Translations under genes and position numbers: made by a program
In this document: positions 1-10,000 of the stretch, one piece after another
Layout: each line of letters starts with the position of its first letter
How positions within the stretch are numbered: position 1 is the stretch's first letter
Assembly (NCBI GenBank): GCA_948567375.1
Contig: OX419756.1
Coordinates: forward strand, 25,460,552 to 25,524,551
From: Lunularia cruciata
Taxonomy: Eukaryota; Streptophyta; Marchantiopsida; Lunulariales; Lunulariaceae
DNA length: 64,000 nucleotides
Direction: 5' to 3'
The notes under the pieces: generated by a model
Seen by the model: the letters and a program-made list of their open reading frames with translations, nothing else
What the model was told of the DNA's origin: nothing
Database searches by the model: none

Positions 1-470
1 AGTAAATAAGAGTTCCAATGATAGGCCTATACATCTTTGGATCAACCAAAAATCACCATTTTTGGCACTTAACCTAACAGGAGTTGAGAAAGGAGTAGAA
101 ATTTGGTGATATGACTTATACGTCATATCACCAAATTTATGAAACATGTTGAGAGAATATTGATGTTGTAGTAACCAAGGACATTACCATCTTAAATAAA
201 TTCAATAAGTATGTGAATTTTCCCAGGTCTTTCGTGGCTAACTCTCTTTTCAATCGAATCTTTTCTTGTAACGTGAGATCTTAACATGTACCAATGATGA
301 TCAAGTCATCAATATAAACGATCCATATTGTGATCAACTTAAAGGTATAGCAAAGAATATCAATAATGAACTTGAAATCCAATAGATAAAAGATAGAATC
401 CAAAGAGAAACATAGTGCATAGTTTGATTAACACGTTTCTTTCAAGCAAATGAATCAGAATTGAAGGAAG
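1..470 (-). mobile_element. Ty1/copia reverse transcriptase remnant
   Basis: Read on the minus strand, this stretch holds two hallmarks of the copia reverse transcriptase: a YIDDLII catalytic box near 300-330 and, closer to the window edge, YRPIIGTLIY, the typical copia YRxLIGSLxYL segment. Between them a KFG...STP stretch matches the usual spacing. The frame is broken by stops and shifts, so it is a dead fragment that continues off the window at position 1. No LTR is visible. A 40-bp hairpin (99-138) interrupts the KFG segment. Family assignment is fairly safe; the outer boundary near 470 is approximate. Confidence 0.7.
99..138. repeat. Perfect inverted repeat inside copia remnant
   Basis: Two 17-base arms (99-115 and 122-138) are exact reverse complements around a 6-base spacer. 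The hairpin falls in the copia coding frame right after the KFG motif and looks like a local inverted duplication of that coding sequence rather than an original part of it. Confidence 0.85.
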
Positions 471-1573
471 ATCAGCCAGACAAATCCCAAATGACAAAAT
501 CAAACAATTCTTGGTTTTTAAAGAAGACAGACAGTCTGAATTTTCATACCGAATAATTGTTTGTGGTCAAACCCTCACGCGTAATGTCACCATAAGTATC
601 GAGTTTAGTTTCTCATAGTACAAATGGATAAAATCAAATCATTTCTCCCCAATTTGAACTCAAAGGCTTTCACAATCTCTCTTCCGCGCACTGATATCCT
701 ATTACAAAGTGAAAAAATGAAAGTGGAGATAACAAAGAAAGGTCCGAAGGACACAAGTCCTGCTCAAATATATTGAAAGAAATGTATATCGTAAGAGAAT
801 ATATGTGTTGAGTCTCTTTTCATCATAAATTTAAAATGGTGACTAAAGATTAAAAACTTTCCCGCGCGTACACTAGCCGCTGTGAATATTAGCTAGTGAT
901 ACTCTATCAACCACATAAGCCAAGGACAAGAAAATGAGATCGCAAGAGCGAAGAACCTTACATTACGATCTCCATCCAATTTGATTAACAATTGGAAAGA
1001 CGATTCTGTCATTACTTATTTGCACGGCATCACAAATTCACTCGGGTGCTCGCGTGCCTATCCAAAACTATGTCAGTGATGTATTTGCTCCACAGCTGGA
1101 TACGTATCAATCACCCGTGGGTGGGTCACTTGATTCATTATCTCATCAATCTGTCCCTCACTAGACTTTCAGTTCCAATGGATTGAGCCAGCGGATATAA
1201 GGGCGTTAGACATCTCGAGGTTGCTATATATTGCAGGGATCGAACGCTTATCGATCTGTCATGTCTTGGGTCAACATTGACGAATATGAAAGGGCAGAGG
1301 GTAATCACTGGAACGTGACTATCATTCATATCTCATTTGGCTAGGTTGGAAGTAAGAATTCACGAACCTACCGGTAAATAGGTAACTGTCAAGACGATGG
1401 CTGCAAGTAGGGTACTCTTTTGGATCCTCTTTTTTCTTTGAGAACAGTTACTTATCAATCGTCTACAGCCAATTTTTTTGTTGCATATATCTACAACCTT
1501 TCTCCGCATAACTATCGCATCTCGGGAGGTTTGCTTACTTGATCTCCACAACATGAATGCTCAAATGCAGTAA
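471..1573. other. No gene recognised
   Basis: Mixed-composition sequence between the copia remnant and the XS gene. Only short random open frames are seen, with no domain and no codon bias. It may contain the promoter and early exons of the XS gene, but I cannot place them. Confidence 0.5.
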
Positions 1574-1837
1574 GCTGTGGGTGCTCTGATTATTTTCCAA
1601 AGTCATCCAAGAAAGTTTCATTCTATTGGATGTTTCACATCCTTTGAGATACCGCCTGATCGAAGCCTGTTGATTGGACAGTTCAAACAGAATTTGGGAG
1701 AACCATACTACAGTCGTTGTCCAACAGGTATGTATTCGTGTAATTTGCGTGATGTTTGTACATGGTAGGATCGTTCCGTAATGCTTTGTTAAAGATTAGA
1801 ATCCACGGTTATGTCGCTCAAACCAAAATATGTGCAG
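1574..1837 (+). other. Putative upstream exon and intron of XS gene
   Basis: An open stretch after a stop at 1571 runs to a strong splice-donor match, CAG|GTATGT, with the intron starting at 1728. A pyrimidine-poor but plausible acceptor TGTGCAG ends at 1837. Removing 1728-1837 (110 bases) joins the upstream frame to the XS frame in phase: the exon ends one base into a codon and the next begins at codon position two. The upstream stretch has no ATG, so it would itself be an internal exon or follow a non-coding leader. This is inference from splice consensus and phase only. Confidence 0.45.
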
Positions 1838-1872
1838 ATTCTGAAGAAAAGCAACTCAAGAGCAACGTCCCA

Positions 1873-2523
1873 ATGTCGAGCTCCACCACTTGGATTCCAA
1901 TGAAGGTTAACCACAACGGGGATGCAGATGACGACTCGGAAGTTACTCAGCTTGTGTACGTTAAAAAGAAAGAATCACGCTTTGAGGAAGGATGGGATAA
2001 ATATGAGCTTGAACGTGATCGAGTTCCAGTTGAAGACAAGAGAATCGTGTGGCCTCCTGTTGTTATTGTCGAGAACACTAGAGTTGGATACGACAAGGAG
2101 AATAATAAATGGAAAGGCATGAAGAAACAGGATATCCATAATTTCTTGAAGAAATTCTACAACTGTGTTTCTGTAAAAATCAGAAGCTTGTTCGATTACA
2201 AAGGCCAGAAAGGTTGCGCTCTTCTCGTTTTCCCCAAATCGATTGAAGGTTACCTAGAGGCAGAAGCATTGAGTAAAAGACTGGACAAGAAGTCCAAGGG
2301 TAGACTTGATTGGACGAAAGCGAGATCTGTAGTGGAATGCGCTAATCCTACCGCACCTAAAGATTGGAACACTCCAGATTTAGTTAATCACCGGGGGGAA
2401 AGAAGACTCTACGGTTATCTTGCGGTGCCGGACGACATGCACAGATTAGATCCTCGCAGAAAGAATGTGAAGTGGTTCGCAGAGAGCTACAACGACAAAG
2501 TTCGAAGCCAAGCCCACCACTAA
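1873..2523 (+). CDS. XS-domain protein (SGS3/FDM-like)
   Basis: The product is 216 residues if translation starts at this first in-frame ATG; a spliced upstream exon could extend it (see 1574-1837). Residues about 59-212 match the XS domain: it opens with the WPP motif and VVIVENTR, has KW-GM at about 79-83, a G-x-KGCALLVF core, an EGYLEAEAL helix, a WTKARS segment and RRLYGYLA. In plants XS domains occur in SGS3 and FDM/IDN2 proteins, where they bind double-stranded RNA with overhangs for trans-acting siRNA production and RNA-directed DNA methylation. Unlike those proteins it stops right after the XS domain, with no long coiled coil or XH domain, and no zf-XS is seen upstream. It may be a short paralogue, a truncated gene, or have unrecognised exons. 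Family call is confident; start and function are not. Confidence 0.8.
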   Translation: MSSSTTWIPMKVNHNGDADDDSEVTQLVYVKKKESRFEEGWDKYELERDRVPVEDKRIVWPPVVIVENTRVGYDKENNKWKGMKKQDIHNFLKKFYNCVSVKIRSLFDYKGQKGCALLVFPKSIEGYLEAEALSKRLDKKSKGRLDWTKARSVVECANPTAPKDWNTPDLVNHRGERRLYGYLAVPDDMHRLDPRRKNVKWFAESYNDKVRSQAHH

Positions 2524-3611
2524 TAGGGTTACAAGTTATCGAGTTCAGAATTCTTTCCCGTGCAACCTAAGGAGCGCATCGAAGAAAAGAGTACAAGTGA
2601 CGAGAGACAACGAAAATCCGTAGAAATTCCGATTGCAGGTCCTTTGGTCTGTTTGCAACGTTTACAAGGACATTAGTAGTCCATTCCTTGTGACTCGTTT
2701 ACTCGCATGTACACCGTTTCATAAGTGTACAATCTGGTACTACACTGCCTCCTAATAAAGATGGCTCCAAGGATTCTAAGAACTGTCATAGGGTAGCAAT
2801 AAATCATACGGTTGTCTTTCCCTAATGACAGCAACAGTCGAATGTAACTCGCTATTTAGTTTGAATGACAGCTTGGCTTTGGAAACTGTTTGCTTGACAT
2901 TTCTACAGAAAGTATACTAGCGTAGCAGTCAAGGTAAATGACCAATGGTTGACCGATAACCAAGGTGGATGGTGCAGATAAGGGCTATTCTTCAGTTCTC
3001 TTGTCAACAAAGCACCGAGGGATCTCTTGTACCACAACTATATAAGTCTAAACGTAACTGTACTACTAGAAGTTGTACGTTGCAAAGTGATCAAGATTGA
3101 CAATGAGATGATATCAAATTGGAGATATATGAAGTCCAACATGATTTTAGAAGATCAAACTTACGGTAAGACTAAGAAGATGTGACTCAAGGAGGCGCGT
3201 ATAACCGTTTGCGTTTTCAGCTTCAGGCGATCAAAATATCGCACTAGAACATTTATTTGATGTGGTTCGCATGGTATTGCAACAATCGCCCGATGTCGTC
3301 TACACTACCATGGTTAGTAAGAGCTCATGTCTTACTAACCATGGTAGTATAGACATGAGCTCTTTTCGACTTTAACTTGTTACAAGCTCAAGCATGCTGA
3401 ATAATGTTAGCCTAACCCTGCAAATCTAAGAATGAGGTGACTAACTATGTGGCAATCTCTTGTATCCTTGAGCCTTCACAACCAACTAACTCTATAGTTT
3501 CAATATTATATTCCAACTGTGTAAATGTTGGCAGAGTAAATTTGTAAATAAACTATGTGAAATTTCCCTCTATGAAGTGGAGATGGTCTGTATATCGAGA
3601 ACTCATATAAC
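2524..3611. other. Convergent intergenic region
   Basis: This lies between the 3' ends of the XS gene and the LRR gene. An AATAAA at 2754-2759 lies 230 bases past the XS stop and could serve as its polyadenylation signal. No further gene is recognised. A double inverted repeat sits at 3304-3364. Confidence 0.5.
3304..3364. repeat. Two interlocking perfect inverted repeats
   Basis: Arm A (3304-3321, 18 bases) is the exact reverse complement of 3331-3348. A second pair, 3319-3332 and 3351-3364 (14 bases), is also exact. The order is A, B, A', B', so the two stems cannot both form as simple nested hairpins. The downstream half reads as a rearranged reverse copy of the upstream half. Confidence 0.9.
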
Positions 3612-5585
3612 TCAAATGAGACTGTTGCCCGATACATTGAAGTATTTAAGGTTCGTTAGATCGTCGACGTAGGAAGTAGGAAATTCACCAGTGAAACCGT
3701 TGTTGGAAAGGTCCAGATAGATGAGATGTGGAAGTTTACCGATGGAGAGTGGAAGAGGTCCTTCGAAAAAGTTATCTGAGAGATCAAGGTAGGTCGGAGT
3801 CATCGGGACCCTTTTCCCAAAGAAATCGGGCAACACACCCCACAGCCGATTCTCAGAGAGATCAAGCTTATTGAAACCGAAAACTCGATTCTTGAGGAAG
3901 GTTGACGGGATGGTTCCGTAGAAGTTGTTGTGATGTAGATCCAGGAAGTAGATCGTTTCCAGGTAGTTCTCGTACGAGGCCGTCGGAAGCTTGGAGTAGA
4001 AGTAGTTGTGAGACACGTCCAGTTCGTAGAGACCTGGCCCATCGAAGACAGCGTCAGGGAGTGCTCCTGAGAAGTAGTTCCACGAGATGTCTAGTCTTGT
4101 CACCGTTTTCATCATGCAGACAAGCCATGCCGGGAAGTACCCCTTCAAGCTGTTGTGAGATAAGCGAAGTTCGATAATCCAGTTCTCATTCTCCTTACCA
4201 TAAGATGGCAAGAACTCGCCAATCTTCTCCAGGCTGTCCAGGCGGTTCCATGATAAGTCGACCTGTGCAATCGAAGCAAGCTCAAGAGGGAATCCTCCTG
4301 TGATCAAATTGTGACTGGCATTTAAGTAGCGTAGAGTATTGCCACTGTATTTGGGGAGTGGACCCTCGAGAAGATTATGGTCGAGGAAAATCTCCACGTT
4401 GTTCGTGAATCCCGGCAAAGAGTTCGGCCCCAGTTTCACACTGAGAAAGTCCTCCGAGATTTTACCTGTGAGACGGTTTCTGCCCAAATCGATCGAGCAG
4501 GCTCTGTCAAAGCAGAACACGCTGAGGGTGGGAGGAATGGAGCCCGATAGGCGATTGTTGCGGAGTCTGAGAGTTTCGAGTTTCGTCATGTTGCCGAAAG
4601 ATGGAGGAATTTCTCCGCACAAGCGATTATTCTGAACGTCCAGATATGACAACAGAGTCATCTGCGATAAAGCGGGATGTAGATGTCCGTTGAGGCGATT
4701 GCCGTTCAAGTCCAAGTATGCAAGCGCTGTTAGCGCACCGAATTCCTTTGGAATTGTTCCTGTAAGGAGATTATCGCTGAGAACAAGATGGCGGAGCATC
4801 ATCAACTTACCCATCGAGTGAGGAATCGTCCCTGGGATTTTGTTTGAAGACAGATCTACAGACTCCAGCATTGGCAGGAGACCAAGAGCAGAAGGAATTG
4901 GCTCATCAAGTTTGTTTCTGTACATTTGAAGGAAGAGCAAGCCAGTAAGCTTGTGGATGCATGCGGGTATGGCTCCGGTGAAGTCGTTCTGTGCTAAAGT
5001 AAGTGAAGTTAGATTCTTAATAGAGCAGATCTCCTTTGGAATTTCACCTGACAGATGCATGCTTCCTTTAGTGCCTGCTCCCCACTTGCCACTAATGTAG
5101 AGAGTACTAAGCCGAGTAAGTTTTCCCACTTCTGCAGGGAGAACTCCCACCATATCGCAATTCTCGAATGTCAAACTTCGAAGGCTGGTTGGAAGAGACT
5201 TCGGAAACAACCCGAATTTGACATTGCTCGCACTAAGCTCCCTGAGTGCTTCGAGACTAGCCAAGACAGTTTCCCACTGTCCTGGCTTTTCAGGATCTGG
5301 TATCAAATCCCTCACCTCCAGAGCCTCATTATCCCTGATAGATAGGTTGACTACTCGACCATCCGAGTCACGGCATTCGACATTAACCCAGTCGCAACAG
5401 TTACTGGTATTCCAGCTGCCGAAATATCCAGCCCAGCCAGGAGTCTCCAGAAAAGAGTTCTTCAAATCTAAAAGCGCAGCCTGATCTCCTGGGGAACATT
5501 GAGGCATGCCATAGCTTCCGATGATTCCCGATAACACGAACAAGGCAGCCGTAAAATTAGCCGCAAATATTCCTCGTGCTGCCAT
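3612..5585 (-). CDS. Secreted leucine-rich-repeat protein, receptor-like/PGIP-like
   Basis: This is an intronless frame of 657 residues. I start at ATG 5585 because it opens a good signal peptide (residues 1 to about 26, ending SGIIGSYG); a TTG three codons upstream is not a plausible plant start. Residues 30-71 form a plant LRR N-terminal cap with C30, the C63-C64-D-W pair and C71. About twenty plant-type repeats of the L-x-G-x-IP class follow to the C-terminus. There is no transmembrane helix, kinase or C-terminal cap; the protein ends abruptly after NVSGNSLI, where a next repeat would normally continue with GxIP. It may be a secreted or wall-located PGIP-like protein, or a truncated receptor-like protein. 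Ligand and role are unknown. It is convergent with the XS gene. Confidence 0.88.
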   Translation of the reverse strand: MAARGIFAANFTAALFVLSGIIGSYGMPQCSPGDQAALLDLKNSFLETPGWAGYFGSWNTSNCCDWVNVECRDSDGRVVNLSIRDNEALEVRDLIPDPEKPGQWETVLASLEALRELSASNVKFGLFPKSLPTSLRSLTFENCDMVGVLPAEVGKLTRLSTLYISGKWGAGTKGSMHLSGEIPKEICSIKNLTSLTLAQNDFTGAIPACIHKLTGLLFLQMYRNKLDEPIPSALGLLPMLESVDLSSNKIPGTIPHSMGKLMMLRHLVLSDNLLTGTIPKEFGALTALAYLDLNGNRLNGHLHPALSQMTLLSYLDVQNNRLCGEIPPSFGNMTKLETLRLRNNRLSGSIPPTLSVFCFDRACSIDLGRNRLTGKISEDFLSVKLGPNSLPGFTNNVEIFLDHNLLEGPLPKYSGNTLRYLNASHNLITGGFPLELASIAQVDLSWNRLDSLEKIGEFLPSYGKENENWIIELRLSHNSLKGYFPAWLVCMMKTVTRLDISWNYFSGALPDAVFDGPGLYELDVSHNYFYSKLPTASYENYLETIYFLDLHHNNFYGTIPSTFLKNRVFGFNKLDLSENRLWGVLPDFFGKRVPMTPTYLDLSDNFFEGPLPLSIGKLPHLIYLDLSNNGFTGEFPTSYVDDLTNLKYFNVSGNSLI

Positions 5586-6927
5586 TTTGTGCAAATTCTG
5601 ATCAAGAGGAAACTTATCTCGCTATAAGTGGCTCATGATTGTGCAGTTGCAAAATTTCGTTCTGCAAAAGGAAACAAGAATATTATCAAACGGACATTCA
5701 TAAACTACGTTCATAAACGAACATTCATAAACTACATAAAATATTGTGCTGATTTCTACACTGAAACCAGCACAATATCATCGAAAGAACAGTCGATATT
5801 TCAGTGGATAATTTGGATACCTTTCTTAAAAATCTTCATCCTCAAACTGACCCCATAAACGTAGGAAAGACGCGTGACAAAAGCTACTACAATCCCTGCA
5901 AACGAATATGTAACGTTTTTGCAACCGTCAAGTTACGAATTCCCACGAATGTTAAACTACCCTCTTCAGGAATTCAACGTACCAATCCTCTACTCACTGC
6001 CGAGACTCGTCCTGCACAGACGAACTGAAGAAACCGGATAGCTTCAAGCAAATAGCAAAGTGAGTTCTACTTCTCAGTTCTACCTGAGCTATAAACCGAT
6101 CAGCTCAGACAGTAAGTACTCTTCAGTGACTCTACTAGTAATTCCAGTGTACTCTTGGACAAAATTCTGCAATTGTCGACCATATATAGACCTTCTATCG
6201 TGATCATGGAGGTGGAGGAGACTAAAACTGTTGGCACGCTACTGAATTCATGGGCAATGTGTGTTGGCACTAAACTACGTAGTACTTGGACATTGACCCA
6301 CTGTATTAGCACGTCACGCAGTTCATGCCTATATAGGATACCACAGAAGAAATACCCAAATGGTGGACTATCTGTAGATCACGACCCTTTCACCAAATTG
6401 AACAATGGCTGTGGTGGTCGCCGTTTCCATACAACACCGAATCAGTAGTGCTTGAGACATGAGGCGGCGCACTCCGTACTTAACGGGACGTTTTTCACCG
6501 TTTGCTGCATGCCCAGGGCCGCAGGGAAAGAGATCAGATTATGGACTGCACCTATTTTCTCCCTCTCGAAAAGGTACCCACGATCTTGTGGAGTTTTGCC
6601 ATTTCTGTACTACAGTTCTACGGCATCGAGAATTTCGCTGTTGTACCTAACATGTCAGGTGGAAGTCAACATCCCTTTAACTTAACCCTCTTACCGATAC
6701 TATTGGAGCTTAGCTCCATTTTATCTCTTGTGTTTTATCCTGGTGCGCTTGATGCAGTCTTCCCATCCTTCTGTCTATCGTATACGGTCGCCAAGCTTAA
6801 TTTACCTTTGTGCTGTGGTGTTCTTTTTTGCAAATGGCAAAGTTGTGATCATATTTGGAAAAATATTATCTACCTGAAGAAGATTTTACTTTATAAAAAA
6901 GCTATTGTTAAATCGGCCCCTCGTTTT
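5586..6927. other. Upstream region of LRR gene, no gene supported
   Basis: It presumably holds the LRR gene promoter. A direct repeat of ACATTCATAAACTAC occurs twice near 5695-5735, next to a hairpin at 5741-5778. Two overlapping frames near 6450-6690 have ATG starts and an AAG|GTACCC donor-like site, but no domain is seen, so I do not call a gene. Confidence 0.45.
5741..5778. repeat. Hairpin upstream of LRR gene
   Basis: The 11-base arms 5741-5751 and 5768-5778 pair exactly. After one mismatch, four more pairs close a six-base loop. It lies about 160-190 bases upstream of the LRR start codon. Confidence 0.75.
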
Positions 6928-7050
6928 GTTAAAATGACACACCCTGCAGTGGGTGAGTCACATTGACTTTCTTGTGAATTGGTTCGTGTGACTCGTTCCA
7001 TTGCAGTACCTTGTTTTCACCTGCTGTAGACTAGAGTGTGTCATTTTAAC
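6928..7050. mobile_element. MITE-like hairpin element
   Basis: Perfect 15-base terminal inverted repeats (GTTAAAATGACACAC at 6928-6942 and its complement at 7036-7050) enclose 93 bases. The interior is also partly self-complementary: CTGCAGTGGGTGAGTCACA on the left faces GTGTGACTC...ATTGCAG on the right. The size and fold fit a small non-autonomous DNA transposon. I see no clear target duplication and cannot assign a superfamily. Confidence 0.6.
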
Positions 7051-10000
7051 ACAATGAGAGTATCCATATAACCATATCCTTCAAGATATATATTACTACA
7101 GTGTACGGACAGTCCTCTTTTCTACGTGGTCATACTTTTGTCTTATTGTTCCTATCGATAATAGTTGAATATTCAAATCAAATCGGATAAATAAGACGCT
7201 GTTAGAAGTAAGTAAATTAAATGAAGCTCACTACTTATAGTTAACTACTGTTACCGACAAGAATCCAGTACCTATAGAATAACCGAGTACGCATCCTTAT
7301 CCAAACGATGGTATTTGTATTTGAGTTATACATAGTTCTTTGGTATTTGGCATGTATTATTTCTCAAATTTATATATGTATACTGGACTGATAATTGTAA
7401 TATTATGAAGTTATGAAATTGAAGTCACTCCCAACTGCAGCATCTGAAATTTTCTAACCATCATATGTACTGTAATTGATCAAATGCATCACTATTCCTA
7501 AACATTGCTTATAATAGATCATTTAATTAGAGCACGTAGTGGTTTTGGATTATATCTCTATACTTAAAACTACTCTGTAATTAAAAATTTTAAGTAATCA
7601 AACTCATTTATCTAAAGAAAATTTAAAATTAACATGTTTACAGCAAAAGCTATTGGTATACGGTGTGCATCTTGAAAAAAAAAAATCCTTTTACATTTCA
7701 TTCGTATGTGATTATATGTCGATGGTTGTCATCATAAACCTTTTATTGAGATATAAAATAACTGGTCTTTCCTTTTTCTAAAACTGTTATGACTGAGAAA
7801 TCTCATTTATCCAACATCTCATAAATAGACTTGGAAAGGAGACACATAATACATAGGAAGATGATGAGAAGATGCTATCGAGCTATATAAGTAGAACCGA
7901 ATGAGGTTGTTAGGGTTGAGTCAAAATGTTAGTAATATCAAATGGGAAAGTTGAAATTTATAATAAGTATCGTGAGGCTAGATTTAAAAGTTTTATTGAC
8001 TCTTACTTAGGTATGATAATTTAAGATTAATCAAATGAAAGATTATGATTAGAACTTCTTTCAAAGTAAAGTTGTAACTAGAAGCAGTATCACTAAAAGA
8101 TACTATTCAAAGAACTAATGAGATACTCTTGGACCAATCAGCTTTAGGATCTTCAAATTTATAAAGACCGAGAAAAATTTAAGTGTATCTTGGTTGTGTT
8201 TTTAATTCTTGGGTTTGAAATCACTTACTCATCATAGGGATTGTAAATCTAAACCGGTAACCAAAAATGTTCCATTGGTTACATGTTAAAAGCTAAAGCT
8301 TTTTCTAGTAGAGTTAGTATTCTCTACTAACTTCAAAATGTATAATGTAGTAAGGTTAGATGAGGCTTAAATATGCACTACAAAACTAGATAAGGCTAAA
8401 GTAGCTTCAACAAGCCTCATTAAAAATTTCTACATGATGATAAACAGTAGGATGCTTGTTTCTTTTGTTAATTTGATAGAATTTTAGATACCTACCCTAC
8501 TTATCGCAATTACTGAACTACTTAAACCAAATCAGACTTTGTTCTTTGAATATAGGTCAGTTTTGTTTATGGACGTAAAAACCAATAGAAATCAATAAGA
8601 TAGATTACAATTAAATACTCTTAGTTGTCTAAAAGTAGAGTTCATGATTAAGTATATTGAAACTTATCCTTCTATCCTTATAGAACTTAACATCCTTATC
8701 ATTTTATTTCATCTTTTTTTTCTAGCTTCTAGAAAGGGTTTGATGATTTTCTAGCTCCCAAGGATTTATTTCAATAACATAACACATTATAGACAATTCT
8801 TTGCAATGCATGAAATATCTCTATCTGAATTAGTCCCAATATAGACATAGAAATAGAATCTACTCAATAGACATTTATTTGATGAGGAGTGATTCAATTT
8901 CTCTACCATATAAAATTTGTATAAATAGTATAAATTATGTTACTTTACTTTCATGGGTAGTTATTTATCCCAAAATATATTCAATTTTTGAAACTTCTTT
9001 AACTTGCTTAATTTTTATTTAAACTTCAATATAATCATAATATAAATTTTTTGATAGTATTTTACTCCTAGCACATGAAATTTCTCTTGTCAATTCAACA
9101 TCATAAAGTAAAAGCAAGATTTGATATGATTCTTGATACCCTCAATCTTTATTGAGTATATCTCTAAGAAAAATGATACTATGAATCCATAGTGAAGGAA
9201 TTTGATTTAATTCAATTAGTAATAAGTATGAAGTTCATTTACCTCATATTTAAATTTTCTAGATGTTCAATGAAACATGCATAGATATATTTTCATGAAC
9301 TTGGTAAAATATACTTTATCAAATTCATGGTTTGACATTACTTAGGCCACCATATAAAGTGCATAATCATAATTTGATATTATTTATGTAGTCATTGTTT
9401 GGCATAGGTCATAGCTCTATTTAAAAAGAGGATTGTACCTACCGAGAAAGTTTGAGAATATTTAATATATGCATTGATGAGTGTATTTCTTTCCATAATC
9501 ATTTTGAAGATTTATTATTTTAGTTCATTTCACAAAGTATCTTTTAGAAGAAAAAATTCTTTCTACAGTAAAATATTCTTAATAAGGTTAAAGAAATCAC
9601 TCTTTTGTTGCAAAATAGTGATATTGTACATATGTAAAATGGTTATTTGAAAGATTTAGAAAATAGTGATATTTTGCATCTATAAAAAGAAATTTTTTGG
9701 TGTATCTATGGAGATTGGTTATTTATGTCACTGCAATTTACATCCTACCTTTGTCATGCTTATCTTCTAAGTTGGATATGTCAAAAAAATTTAATAACAA
9801 TAACTTTCCTCACTATGGTAGCTTGAATAATAATGTATTATTTTATTATTTTATTGCTATAATAGTTTAGAAGATCAAGTGTCTTGAGAAAATTCACCAA
9901 ATAATTGGATCACATCTAGTGCAACAAAGACATAATTATCATGAACATGTGAAGAAATCAAAGCAATAACATTCATGGAACATATTTTCAAAATTAAGTA

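Noticed and set aside
6405-6690. Possible first exon with transit-peptide-like N-terminus (MRRRTPYLTG...) and donor-like AAGGTACCC
   Set aside because: Several overlapping short frames, no domain, and no downstream exon that I can join; chance is as likely.
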